DNA from: Deltaproteobacteria bacterium UBA796
GTDB lineage: Bacteria; Myxococcota_A; UBA796
Direction of reading: 5' to 3'
Assembly: GCA_002296975.1 (NCBI GenBank)
Contig: DBIS01000230.1
Location: 1 to 37,520 of the forward strand
DNA: 37,520 bases
In this document: positions 17,394 to 25,108 of the stretch, piece by piece
Layout of the letters: each line of letters begins with the position of its first letter
Position numbering within the stretch: the first letter of the stretch is position 1
Notes under the pieces: model-generated
What the model saw: the letters and a program-made list of their open reading frames with translations, nothing else
What the model was told of the DNA's origin: nothing
Database searches by the model: none
Made by a program: the position numbers and the translations under genes

Positions 17394-18193
17394 GCGAGGG
17401 TGTCCATCCATTTGATCATGTCTTTAATGACCGTCTCCCCTTCAAGCTCGTTGAATATCTCGTGGTAAAGCTCGGGATAGCTGATGGTCTGCGCTTTTCC
17501 GCCCCAGTTGCGGGCCAAGGCAGCAGAGGCCTTCCAGTCGCAGATGGCATCGGCTTCACCCAAAAGCATCAACAAAGGAGTCGTGTACGCTGTGGCATGG
17601 TCAATCACGCGGGCCTGGGACTTCACCATTTCGGTGAACCACCTCGGGGTTATTGTTGAAAAAACCATGGGGTCTGCGAGGTATTTGTCGACCACTGGCT
17701 GGTGACGGCAAATCAGGCTGGGGTCGACCTCGTTGTCCAAGTTTAGTCCTGGGAGCACCTTGGAGAGCAACCTTGCCCCCAAGACTTTAAGGGCGGGGGC
17801 CTGGATCGCGACGGCCACGTTGGGATCGGAGAGCGCAAGGCCGCGGATACCATTGTCTAGCCCTTCGATCGCCACATCTAGGGCGACCAAGCCCCCCATG
17901 GAGTGACCGATGAGCACAAGCGGGCCATCGATGGTGGCGGCTGCGGCTCGGACATCCTCAAGGTACTGCCTCCAGCGGTCTACATGCCCGCGCTTGCCCT
18001 CAGATTGTCCATGCCCTCGAAGTTCGACCAAAGTCACAGCCCAGCCGGCGTGGTTGAGGGCCTCTACCACGTGTTCGTAGCGGCCGATATGCTCCGCTAA
18101 ACCATGAACGATAAGTGCCTGCTTGTCTCCTTCTCCGGATTTTCCGAGACGGAGTTTGGTGCCATCGGCAGAATGAATGGTGGTGGTGTTCAT
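17390..18193 (-). CDS. Alpha/beta hydrolase, monoacylglycerol lipase/lysophospholipase type
   Basis: The 267-residue protein follows the monoglyceride lipase pattern: LIVHGLAEHIGRYEHVVEAL (oxyanion-side HG motif), ELRGHGQSEGKRGHV, the nucleophile elbow GHSMGG, GEADAICD (catalytic Asp) and LYHEIFNE (catalytic His). No signal peptide is seen, so it should act in the cytoplasm. Family members hydrolyse monoacylglycerols or lysophospholipids. The gene starts 11 bases after the TRAP permease stop and overlaps pyrE by 4 bases, so it is co-transcribed with the transporter. It may process the imported compound. Confidence 0.88.
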   Translation of the reverse strand: MNTTTIHSADGTKLRLGKSGEGDKQALIVHGLAEHIGRYEHVVEALNHAGWAVTLVELRGHGQSEGKRGHVDRWRQYLEDVRAAAATIDGPLVLIGHSMGGLVALDVAIEGLDNGIRGLALSDPNVAVAIQAPALKVLGARLLSKVLPGLNLDNEVDPSLICRHQPVVDKYLADPMVFSTITPRWFTEMVKSQARVIDHATAYTTPLLMLLGEADAICDWKASAALARNWGGKAQTISYPELYHEIFNELEGETVIKDMIKWMDTLA

Positions 18194-18204
18194 GATTGCA
18201 TGTC

Positions 18205-20748
18205 CTATCGGAGTAAAAAGAGTGAGAGGTCTTCGAAAGTGGCGATGACCGCGAGGCAGAAGAGCATCATCAGCAAGAAGGGTGCGGTGGCTTTGATAAC
18301 CGTGATGATATTCTTATTGAACACAGTCGACGAGACGAAGAGGTTTACGCCCATTGGTGGGGTGAGGTAGCCCAGCTCCAAGTTGACGATGAACATGATT
18401 CCGAAGTGGATGGGGTCCATGCCGTAGCTGACGGCGATGGGAGCCAACAGGGGCGCCACGATCAAGATGGCGCTGATGATCTCCATCACGCAGCCGAGGG
18501 CAAGTAAGAACAAATTGCAGAGAATCAGGAACTGCCACTTGGAGCTGACGACCGTTTGCAGCCATTCTGCGGCAGCTTGGGGCACCATTTGCTCGGAGAG
18601 GAATTTGTTGAATGCGATGGCGAGCACAATGATCAAAAACAATGAGCCCATCATCACGCCGGAGTCAGCCAAGATTTTAGGCAGGCGTCGAATGGACATT
18701 TCGCGGTGAATAAACAGCTCGACGAACAAAGCGTAGACAACCGCCACTGCGGCCGCCTCGGTCACTGTGAATTTGAGGGGCCCTAAGATTCCGTAAATGC
18801 CGCCTAAAATCATCACTGGGAGCATCAGGGAGGGGATGGAGCGTTTGAGCTGCTTAAAGACATTATTGCTGTAGCTACCGTCATATTCGACGGGGCGGAT
18901 ATTGTTTCCAGGGGCATCGGGGCGGGTTTGGTACATCGTGTAGATCACCAAGACTGAAGCGATAAATAAGCCAGGTAGGATTCCCGCAATAAACAGATCG
19001 TTTGGCGACACTTGGAAGTCTTGACTGGACACCATGATCGCAAAGATGATCATGGGTACCGATGGTGGGATGATGATGCCCAGAGATCCGGCGGAAGTCA
19101 GCACCCCGAGTGAGTAGTTTTCTGGGTAGCGCTCTTCGACCAGCATTGGAAACATAATCGAGCCCACCGCGATGACGGTGACCGGGCTCGAGCCAGAGAT
19201 GGCGGCAAAGATCACGCAGGCGAAGATGGTGGCGATCCCGAGTCCACCTGGGGTTTTACCCATGACGGCTCGGGCGAGTGCCACGAGGCGGTTGGCGATG
19301 GACCCTTGGGTCATGATGTTGCCCGCCAGCACGAAGAATGGAATGGCCAGTAATTCTTCCTTTTTGACGGCCTCGTACATGTCTTTGGCGACGATGTAGC
19401 CCGAGATGTCCTGAATGAGGGTGACGCAGGCCACCGAAGCAACACCGACGGTCAAAAACAGGGGTGCACCCACCAAAATAAGCAGGACCGCACCCATAAA
19501 GATGAGGGTAGGTGTGCCGATTCCAAGGGTGGCGACCAGGCCGATCAGGATACCTGGAAGCAGGCCTGCGATGATGAGGTCTCGGGCGGCTCGCTTGTTC
19601 GGTGGCTGAAGTTCGATGGCCACCCCGTCCTTGCCAGGGGGAGGCAGGATATGAGTCTCCTCAAAAGTTCCGCTAAATGCGAGGCCCAAAAAGCGCAGGG
19701 CCATGATGAGAAAGGACAATGGAATGACGGCCTGAGCAAGCCACAGGGGGAACTTTTGGCCGGCGGCTGTCTCCTCTTGGAGTTGCTCTACCGATGGGCC
19801 ATCGACGAGCCCGAGAAGGGCGTCGAGTTCGGCGTCGAGTGCGTCTGCGCCCATGGCGTCTTCGGCAACCTTTTCTGCCTGGGTTTGGAGGTTGGACCAG
19901 ACATGGGCCTCGCCGTCAGCGTTGCCCGGTGTCCACCAGGCGCCGAGCATTGCGAGCGCAAGTAAAAACAGGCTGACCGAACCCACCACTGACAAGGCCA
20001 GCCTGTCCCAAACAATGGGTGTGAGCGGGGCCTTGTCATCTGCCTCTGGGGTGGGGATGTCCATTCGCCGCATGCGACGGAGCGCAAGGCTCGAGCCAAA
20101 AAACCCGATGACCGCTGCAAGTGTAAGAACGACGCCAATCCCAGTCTGACCTAAAATTGCATCGCCCAATAAATTGACCGGGCTGATTAGCCAGCCCCAT
20201 AGGGGTAGGGCATCTTGGCCCGAGCCACTCACCAAACTTTCGTCGACAAGGGCGATGGCGTAGTCCGAAAATGTCCAGCAAAATCCAGCGGCAGTCAGGG
20301 CTGAAAATCGCTTTGCCAGGCGTGCTGCTTTGCCTGATAAAAGGCGCTCGGTGGCATCCACAGCCAGATGCTTGCGCTCTCGGGCGGCCAAAGATGCGCC
20401 TAAAAACCCGACCCATACCATCAACACAACCGCCATATTGGGGCCGCCCTGAATCTCTAGATCGACGAAGGAGACCTCTCGGCGCAGATAGTCCAAAAAG
20501 GACAGGCCGGTCATCGCGAGCATGGCGACACCAATGAATGCCTTTTCGACATTGGCCCACATGCGATCAGCCTCAGTGGCCACGGCCTTGACGATGGCGA
20601 GCGCTCCGGACACGACCAATATGATGCCGAAAACCAGGTTTGACAGCGGGCCGTCGGCCAAGCTGCTCCAGGTGTTGGCGATGGTGCGGTCGAGGGTGTT
20701 TACCGCTCGTTCGACCTGCTTAAATACAGCGTTGATGGGCGATGCCAT
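18205..20748 (-). CDS. TRAP transporter fused permease (DctQM)
   Basis: The 847-residue inner-membrane protein fuses the small (DctQ) and large (DctM) TRAP subunits. The Q part (about 1-360) has the LAARERKHLAVDATERLL signature and a last helix near 335-355, but carries about 170 extra residues between. These include two added helices (near 200-222 and 252-272) and an acidic stretch (about 273-333). The M part (about 390-847) shows LLAIPFFVLAGNIMTQG, FAAISGSSPVTVIAVGSIM, GSLGIIIPPSVPMIIFAI and LGYLTPPMGVNLFVSS, all typical DctM motifs. TRAP systems import substrates by sodium symport. It lies 6 bases after the binding-protein gene. Confidence 0.94.
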   Translation of the reverse strand: MASPINAVFKQVERAVNTLDRTIANTWSSLADGPLSNLVFGIILVVSGALAIVKAVATEADRMWANVEKAFIGVAMLAMTGLSFLDYLRREVSFVDLEIQGGPNMAVVLMVWVGFLGASLAARERKHLAVDATERLLSGKAARLAKRFSALTAAGFCWTFSDYAIALVDESLVSGSGQDALPLWGWLISPVNLLGDAILGQTGIGVVLTLAAVIGFFGSSLALRRMRRMDIPTPEADDKAPLTPIVWDRLALSVVGSVSLFLLALAMLGAWWTPGNADGEAHVWSNLQTQAEKVAEDAMGADALDAELDALLGLVDGPSVEQLQEETAAGQKFPLWLAQAVIPLSFLIMALRFLGLAFSGTFEETHILPPPGKDGVAIELQPPNKRAARDLIIAGLLPGILIGLVATLGIGTPTLIFMGAVLLILVGAPLFLTVGVASVACVTLIQDISGYIVAKDMYEAVKKEELLAIPFFVLAGNIMTQGSIANRLVALARAVMGKTPGGLGIATIFACVIFAAISGSSPVTVIAVGSIMFPMLVEERYPENYSLGVLTSAGSLGIIIPPSVPMIIFAIMVSSQDFQVSPNDLFIAGILPGLFIASVLVIYTMYQTRPDAPGNNIRPVEYDGSYSNNVFKQLKRSIPSLMLPVMILGGIYGILGPLKFTVTEAAAVAVVYALFVELFIHREMSIRRLPKILADSGVMMGSLFLIIVLAIAFNKFLSEQMVPQAAAEWLQTVVSSKWQFLILCNLFLLALGCVMEIISAILIVAPLLAPIAVSYGMDPIHFGIMFIVNLELGYLTPPMGVNLFVSSTVFNKNIITVIKATAPFLLMMLFCLAVIATFEDLSLFLLR

Positions 20749-20754
20749 ATCGAA

Positions 20755-21759
20755 TCAGTCCCCGAGTTTGCCGACCACAGACTTATAGGTGGGGATCAGG
20801 TCGCGGTGTGTGGCCAAAAAGCTCTTGTGGACGGCTCTGGTTTTTGCTTTGAGCACAGCCCGCTCGGCATCGGTCAGGGCGATGACCTTCTTGCCCATGC
20901 TTCGGATGGTATCCAGAAGCTCGTCTTCAAGGGCGCGAACAGCCAAGCGACCGCGGGCAGACTCGGCGAGTGGGTCGCCGATGACGACCTTTTGAAGCTC
21001 TGGAGGCAGGGAGTCGAGAAAGACCTTTGAGTAGACCACGGCTGCGGGTTGATAAATATGCCTGGACAAAGTGTAGTGGCTGACAGGCTCAATCCACCCA
21101 GCAGCTAGAGAGAACAAAGCGGTGTTGTCGAAGCCGTCAACGATGCCGGTGTTGAGCGCAGGGAGGACCTCGGAGGTGGGCTTGGCCACGGCCTGAACAC
21201 CCAACATCTTGTACATATCCAAGTGTACTGGGTTTTCTTGGGCCCGCATTTTGTATTTGGAAAGCTGCTCCGGGTTTGAGGCGGGGCCGTTGGTCGCAAA
21301 GTTACGCCATCCGTTTTCGGCCCACCCGCCCAATACGAAACCCTTGGCCTCAAGTGCAGACTTTGTGGGCTCAAACAAGACCTCATCCAAGACAGCATCA
21401 GCTTGGGCGTTGGTGGAAAACAAGTATGGAAGCTCGATCATGGACAAGATGGGTATGTCCAATGCCTCGCCCATTGCACCCGTTGAAAAGCCTCCGCCTT
21501 GGATACGTTCTCCGCGGGCGACATCCTGAATGCACTCGATCTCGGAGCCCAATGACCCGCCCAAGAACAGCTTGACCTGAATCCGACCGCCACTCTCTGA
21601 CTCGATCCGCCGTTCGACATCTCGGAGTTGCTTGGCCCAAGGCGTGTTGTCAGGGGCGACGGTAGCGAAGTTCATGACGAACTCCGCCTCGGCGTGGGCC
21701 GTTGAGCCAAGGGCGGCGAAGGCAGCCAGAGAAGCGATGAGAATGGCGGGTGTGCGCAT
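20755..21759 (-). CDS. TRAP transporter substrate-binding protein (DctP family)
   Basis: The 334-residue protein has a clean signal peptide (MRTPAILIASLAAFAALG ending AHA near residue 23) and a periplasmic DctP fold. Family marks are FATVAPDNTPWAKQLRD, GGRIQVKLFLGGSLGSE, the KMRAQENPVHLDMYKMLG region with the conserved substrate-contacting Arg, and VLPALNTGIVDGFDN. The usual RVP after that Arg is replaced by RAQ, so the ligand may not be a simple C4 acid. It lies 10 bases after the TatT lipoprotein gene and would hand ligand to the fused permease. Confidence 0.94.
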   Translation of the reverse strand: MRTPAILIASLAAFAALGSTAHAEAEFVMNFATVAPDNTPWAKQLRDVERRIESESGGRIQVKLFLGGSLGSEIECIQDVARGERIQGGGFSTGAMGEALDIPILSMIELPYLFSTNAQADAVLDEVLFEPTKSALEAKGFVLGGWAENGWRNFATNGPASNPEQLSKYKMRAQENPVHLDMYKMLGVQAVAKPTSEVLPALNTGIVDGFDNTALFSLAAGWIEPVSHYTLSRHIYQPAAVVYSKVFLDSLPPELQKVVIGDPLAESARGRLAVRALEDELLDTIRSMGKKVIALTDAERAVLKAKTRAVHKSFLATHRDLIPTYKSVVGKLGD

Positions 21760-21769
21760 GATTGTGTCC

Positions 21770-22639
21770 TTAGTTGACGAAGAGGTCTGAGCGTTTGGCT
21801 TTCAGGTTCTTGGCCTTGAGTTGCTCTGCGCGATTCTCTGGTGCGATTTCGGGGATGGCTTCAGGATCGGCGGCAAGCACTTCGTCGAGGAGCTTGATGA
21901 ACAAGGCAGCGTCTTGCTTTTTAGTGGCGTAGTACTTGGCCTTGAGCACCTTGGTGCCAAGATAATTTGGCTCAATGGAGATGGACTCATCCATTTTCAA
22001 CAAGGCTTTGTCGATATCACCGCCTGCAAAGCCAGGAGCAACAGCGTAAACAACGCCGAAGTACCGGTCTGGTCCCGCGTAGAAGTAGTTTTCGTCGAGC
22101 TCCTCTACCTTGGCGATATATCCTTTAACGGTGTCCTTGTGCTTGATTAGCGTGGAGAAGCCTTTGAGCTTCGCCCACTTACCGAGGGCAGAGGCGGCCC
22201 AATACAAACAACCCGCGTCGTCGATGCTCATCACTCGAATGGCGGTGCGCTCGGTCTCGTCGCCTTTTTGAAGCAGGTCTGTGAACTCGGTGTTCACGGC
22301 CATACAGCGTCCACCCCATTGGACGGCAGTGTCCCAGGCAGCCAGCTTTTCTTCCTCGACATCTGTTTTTACATCGCCCCAAAAGTACCACCCTCGGGTG
22401 AGCAATGTGGCGGCCTCGCGGTTGGTGGGGTCGGCCGTGTATGCGGCTTCAAATTTGTCCAATGCAGCTTTGAGCTTTTGGGCGTCATCGCGACCTTGCC
22501 ATAAGGTGAGTCCTTCTTGGTACAAGGTCGCAGATTCTGCTGCGGTACCGCTGGCAGAACCTTGTTCATAGGTGGCGGAGTGCTTTTCGAAGCAGCCGAC
22601 AAGGCTGAAGGACAGGGCGAAACAGGAGAAAATACGCAT
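21770..22639 (-). CDS. TRAP-associated TPR lipoprotein, TatT family
   Basis: The start is the ATG of MRIFSCFALSFSLVGCFEK, with GGAG about 9 bases upstream and a good lipobox (LVGC, Cys16); the open frame before it has no signal. The 289-residue protein is helical with degenerate TPRs. It contains TRGWYFWGDVKT, CLYWAASALGKWAKLKG, and the hallmark stretch ENYFYAGPDRYFGVVYAVAPGFAGGD. These match the TatT component that forms a complex with the DctP partner in Treponema pallidum (Tp0956/Tp0957), as I recall it. It is the first gene of the operon, just as in Treponema, and probably helps bind or shuttle a hydrophobic ligand. Confidence 0.88.
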   Translation of the reverse strand: MRIFSCFALSFSLVGCFEKHSATYEQGSASGTAAESATLYQEGLTLWQGRDDAQKLKAALDKFEAAYTADPTNREAATLLTRGWYFWGDVKTDVEEEKLAAWDTAVQWGGRCMAVNTEFTDLLQKGDETERTAIRVMSIDDAGCLYWAASALGKWAKLKGFSTLIKHKDTVKGYIAKVEELDENYFYAGPDRYFGVVYAVAPGFAGGDIDKALLKMDESISIEPNYLGTKVLKAKYYATKKQDAALFIKLLDEVLAADPEAIPEIAPENRAEQLKAKNLKAKRSDLFVN

Positions 22640-22678
22640 GGATGCTCCGATATTAGGGGTAACTGTTGGCACAGGCTG

Positions 22679-22705
22679 AGTATTGGTCCTCTTGAACCAT
22701 GTCAA
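22679..22705 (-). promoter_or_regulatory. Putative promoter of the TatT-TRAP operon
   Basis: A perfect TTGACA (22705-22700 on the minus strand) is followed after 15 bases by AATACT, or after 17 by the poorer TACTCA. The predicted start lies about 30 bases before the TatT ATG. The -35 match is strong, the -10 weak. Confidence 0.45.
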
Positions 22706-22756
22706 CGGGTGGGGGTGCGCCATGGTGACATCCTTACATCGCTGTGACCGGAGGAC

Positions 22757-22785
22757 TTGCCCTGGTACCCCTCAGGGGCTACAAC
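22757..22785 (+). promoter_or_regulatory. Putative guaB promoter with palindromic spacer
   Basis: TTGCCC (22757-22762) and TACAAC (22780-22785) are separated by exactly 17 bases, each matching the sigma70 consensus at 4 of 6 positions. The spacer contains the inverted repeat CCCC-TCA-GGGG, which could be an operator or chance. Transcription would start about 34 bases before the guaB ATG. Confidence 0.4.
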
Positions 22786-22815
22786 TGGCCTCCCGAATGA
22801 GAACCAATAGGGGGT

Positions 22816-22820
22816 GGAGG
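22816..22820 (+). promoter_or_regulatory. Ribosome binding site that fixes the guaB start
   Basis: GGAGG sits 5 bases before the ATG at 22826 and inside the reading frame that a GTG at 22814 would use. It therefore supports the ATG and excludes the GTG as start. Confidence 0.75.
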
Positions 22821-22825
22821 TACCC

Positions 22826-24292
22826 ATGCTCACCCCAGATGTTCCGATCGCGCTGACCTTTGATGACGTGCTGCTCAAGCCAGCACACTCGACTGTTTTA
22901 CCGCGAGATGTGTCCTTGAGGACGCGGGTTGCCCGCGAGCTATACCTGAACATTCCCCTGTTGTCGTCGGCGATGGATACCGTCACAGAGGCCGACACGG
23001 CAATCGCGATGGCGGTCGAGGGCGGGATGGGCATCATCCACAAAAACCTGAACCCACTTGAGCAGGCCCGAGAGGTGTCCAAGGTCAAGCGCGCAATGAC
23101 AGGTGTGGTCTCGAACCCGATAACCATGCGGCCGGATCAAAGTCTCGAGGTGGCCCGCCGAACCATGAAGGAAAACCGGATTTCGGGCTTACCTGTTGTG
23201 GAGGGTGACCGGCTTATCGGTATATTGACCGATCGAGACCTGCGTTTTGAGCGAAATATGAGCCGGTCCATCGCCGAGGTGATGACCCCTCAAGATAAAT
23301 TGGTGACATGCCGCCCAGGGGTATCTTTGGATGACGCCAAGGCATTGATGGCGACCCATAAGATTGAGAAGCTGTTGATCACGGAAGGCGATGATGTGCT
23401 CCGTGGTTTGATTACTTTTAAGGATGTGCAGGCGGCCTCTCGGCTGCCCAACGCCGCCCGCGACGATGAGGGCAGACTCCTGGTGGGCGCTGCTGTAGGG
23501 GTGGGCGCAGATTGCATGACGAGGGCGGCCTTACTGGTCGAGGCCGGTGTGGATTTGCTCGCTATCGACACGGCTCACGGGCATTCACAGGGCGTACTCG
23601 ATGCCACAGCCGCTTTGCGCGGTGCGTACCCAGACCTTGCTTTGGTGGCCGGAAACGTCGCCACAGCGGAGGCCACTCAGGCCCTGATCGATGCGGGCGC
23701 AGATGCCATTAAGGTGGGGATTGGTCCCGGGTCGATCTGCACCACACGGATTGTTGCCGGTACCGGCGTGCCTCAACTGACCGCGATCGCGGAGTGTTCT
23801 GCGGTGGCCCATCGATCGAATGTTCCGATCATTGCTGACGGTGGGATCAAGTTTTCGGGGGATTTGGCCAAAGCTGTCGCTGCGGGAGCAGATGTAGTGA
23901 TGGTGGGCTCGTTACTGGCTGGTACCGCAGAGGCCCCCGGCGAAATGGTTCTTTACCAGGGCCGCTCCTATAAGGCTTACCGAGGCATGGGTTCGGTTGA
24001 GGCCATGCGGGCGGGGTCTTCGGATAGGTATTTCCAAGACGGCGCAGAGGACTCCGGTGATAAGCTTGTGCCTGAAGGCATTGTTGGTCGGGTGCCGTAC
24101 AAGGGCCCACTCAAGGACATCGTGTTTCAACTGATGGGCGGACTTCGGGCAGCCATGGGCTACACGGGAAGCAAAGACGTCGCGGCCATGCAGGCTGGGT
24201 CTCGTTTTGTGCGGATCACCTCTGCCGGCCTGCGGGAGAGCCATGTTCATGATGTCATTATCACCCACGAGGCGCCGAACTACTCCACCTGA
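22826..24292 (+). CDS. guaB: Inosine-5'-monophosphate dehydrogenase
   Basis: The 488-residue enzyme starts LTFDDVLLKPAHSTVLP within its first 25 residues, the IMPDH N-terminus. Residues about 95-205 form the two regulatory CBS domains. The catalytic loop GPGSICTTRIVAGTG has the nucleophile Cys305, the IMP-binding loop is RGMGSVEAM, and the flap EGIVGRVPYKG is of bacterial type. It oxidises IMP to XMP, the committed step of GMP synthesis, in the cytoplasm. It is transcribed alone, diverging from the TRAP operon, and ends in a strong terminator shared with rplC. guaA is not in the window. Confidence 0.98.
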   Translation: MLTPDVPIALTFDDVLLKPAHSTVLPRDVSLRTRVARELYLNIPLLSSAMDTVTEADTAIAMAVEGGMGIIHKNLNPLEQAREVSKVKRAMTGVVSNPITMRPDQSLEVARRTMKENRISGLPVVEGDRLIGILTDRDLRFERNMSRSIAEVMTPQDKLVTCRPGVSLDDAKALMATHKIEKLLITEGDDVLRGLITFKDVQAASRLPNAARDDEGRLLVGAAVGVGADCMTRAALLVEAGVDLLAIDTAHGHSQGVLDATAALRGAYPDLALVAGNVATAEATQALIDAGADAIKVGIGPGSICTTRIVAGTGVPQLTAIAECSAVAHRSNVPIIADGGIKFSGDLAKAVAAGADVVMVGSLLAGTAEAPGEMVLYQGRSYKAYRGMGSVEAMRAGSSDRYFQDGAEDSGDKLVPEGIVGRVPYKGPLKDIVFQLMGGLRAAMGYTGSKDVAAMQAGSRFVRITSAGLRESHVHDVIITHEAPNYST

Positions 24293-24323
24293 GTATTGGG
24301 CCGCCTCAGGGTAGACCTCAAAA

Positions 24324-24350
24324 AAAACGCCGGCGTAATGCCGGCGTTTT
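24324..24350. terminator. Bidirectional rho-independent terminator between guaB and rplC
   Basis: A perfect 11-bp stem (AAAACGCCGGC/GCCGGCGTTTT) encloses a GTAAT loop. A T run follows on the plus strand (guaB), and an eight-A run precedes the stem, which gives a T run on the minus strand (rplC). It sits 31 bases after the guaB stop and 18 bases after the rplC stop. Confidence 0.93.
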
Positions 24351-24368
24351 TAATTGAAAACCGAGGAC

Positions 24369-25010
24369 CTATTTGATGGCCTTTCGGATTTCGAGGACGG
24401 TACCGATGGCGCCGGGGACTCCGCCCTTGACGAACAAGAGGTTGCGCTCAGTATCGATCTTGGCGACTTCGATGTTCTGAATGGTCACCCGTGCATTGCC
24501 GAGTTGCCCAGGCATTTTCTTACCCTTGAGAACGTGACCCGGGGTAAGCCGGCAACCGATTGAACCACCGTGACGGAAGAACTCGTGAGTACCGTGGGTC
24601 CGAATGAAGCCCTTGAAGTTGTACTTTTTCATGACGCCGCCGAAGCCGCGCCCCTTGGAGATACCCGATACGTCGACGAGCTCGCCCTCGGTAAATACAT
24701 CAGCGACAGCGACATCAGCGCCCACTTCGAAGCCGGCGGTGTCGGCCAAGCGAAATTCGCGGACGGTGGCCCGAGGCGTGACGCCAGCTTTCTGGAAGTT
24801 ACCGAGTTGTGCTTTGGTGAAGCCCTTCTCGCTCTTCTTGCCGTGGCCGAGTTGAACTGCACTGTAGCGGTCGTTGCCGTCAGCGGATTTGATTCCGAGA
24901 ACAACATTCGATGATGCGTCGAGTACGGTGACGGGAGTGACGACGCCACTCTCGGCGAATAAGCGGGTCATACCGATCTTTTTGGCCAAAAGGCCCTTCG
25001 TTGCTGCCAT
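24369..25010 (-). CDS. rplC: 50S ribosomal protein L3
   Basis: The 213-residue protein has the L3 N-terminus (KGLLAKKIGMTRLF), the central GRGFGGVMKKYNFKG extension that reaches toward the peptidyl transferase centre, THGTHEFFRHGGSIG, and GKKMPGQLGNARVTIQN near the Gln that PrmB-type enzymes methylate. GAGGT lies 7 bases before the ATG. The gene stands alone: no rpsJ precedes it and no rplD follows, and it ends in a strong terminator. A weak promoter (TTGCTG, 17 bases, TAAATC at 25106-25078) and two small hairpins (25055-25074 and 25030-25042) lie in the 98-base gap before it. Read-through from the lipoprotein gene upstream is also possible. Confidence 0.98.
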   Translation of the reverse strand: MAATKGLLAKKIGMTRLFAESGVVTPVTVLDASSNVVLGIKSADGNDRYSAVQLGHGKKSEKGFTKAQLGNFQKAGVTPRATVREFRLADTAGFEVGADVAVADVFTEGELVDVSGISKGRGFGGVMKKYNFKGFIRTHGTHEFFRHGGSIGCRLTPGHVLKGKKMPGQLGNARVTIQNIEVAKIDTERNLLFVKGGVPGAIGTVLEIRKAIK

Positions 25011-25108
25011 GATTTACCTCGCATTGGACGGCGTCTTGCGCCTTCTTACGTGTTGGGTCTGCGAATTGAGACCCCGCGATTTAGCCCGGCATGGGTCGGA
25101 CAGCAAAT

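Noticed and set aside
25011..25108. A riboswitch before rplC
   Set aside because: No known aptamer pattern is visible; only two short hairpins are present.
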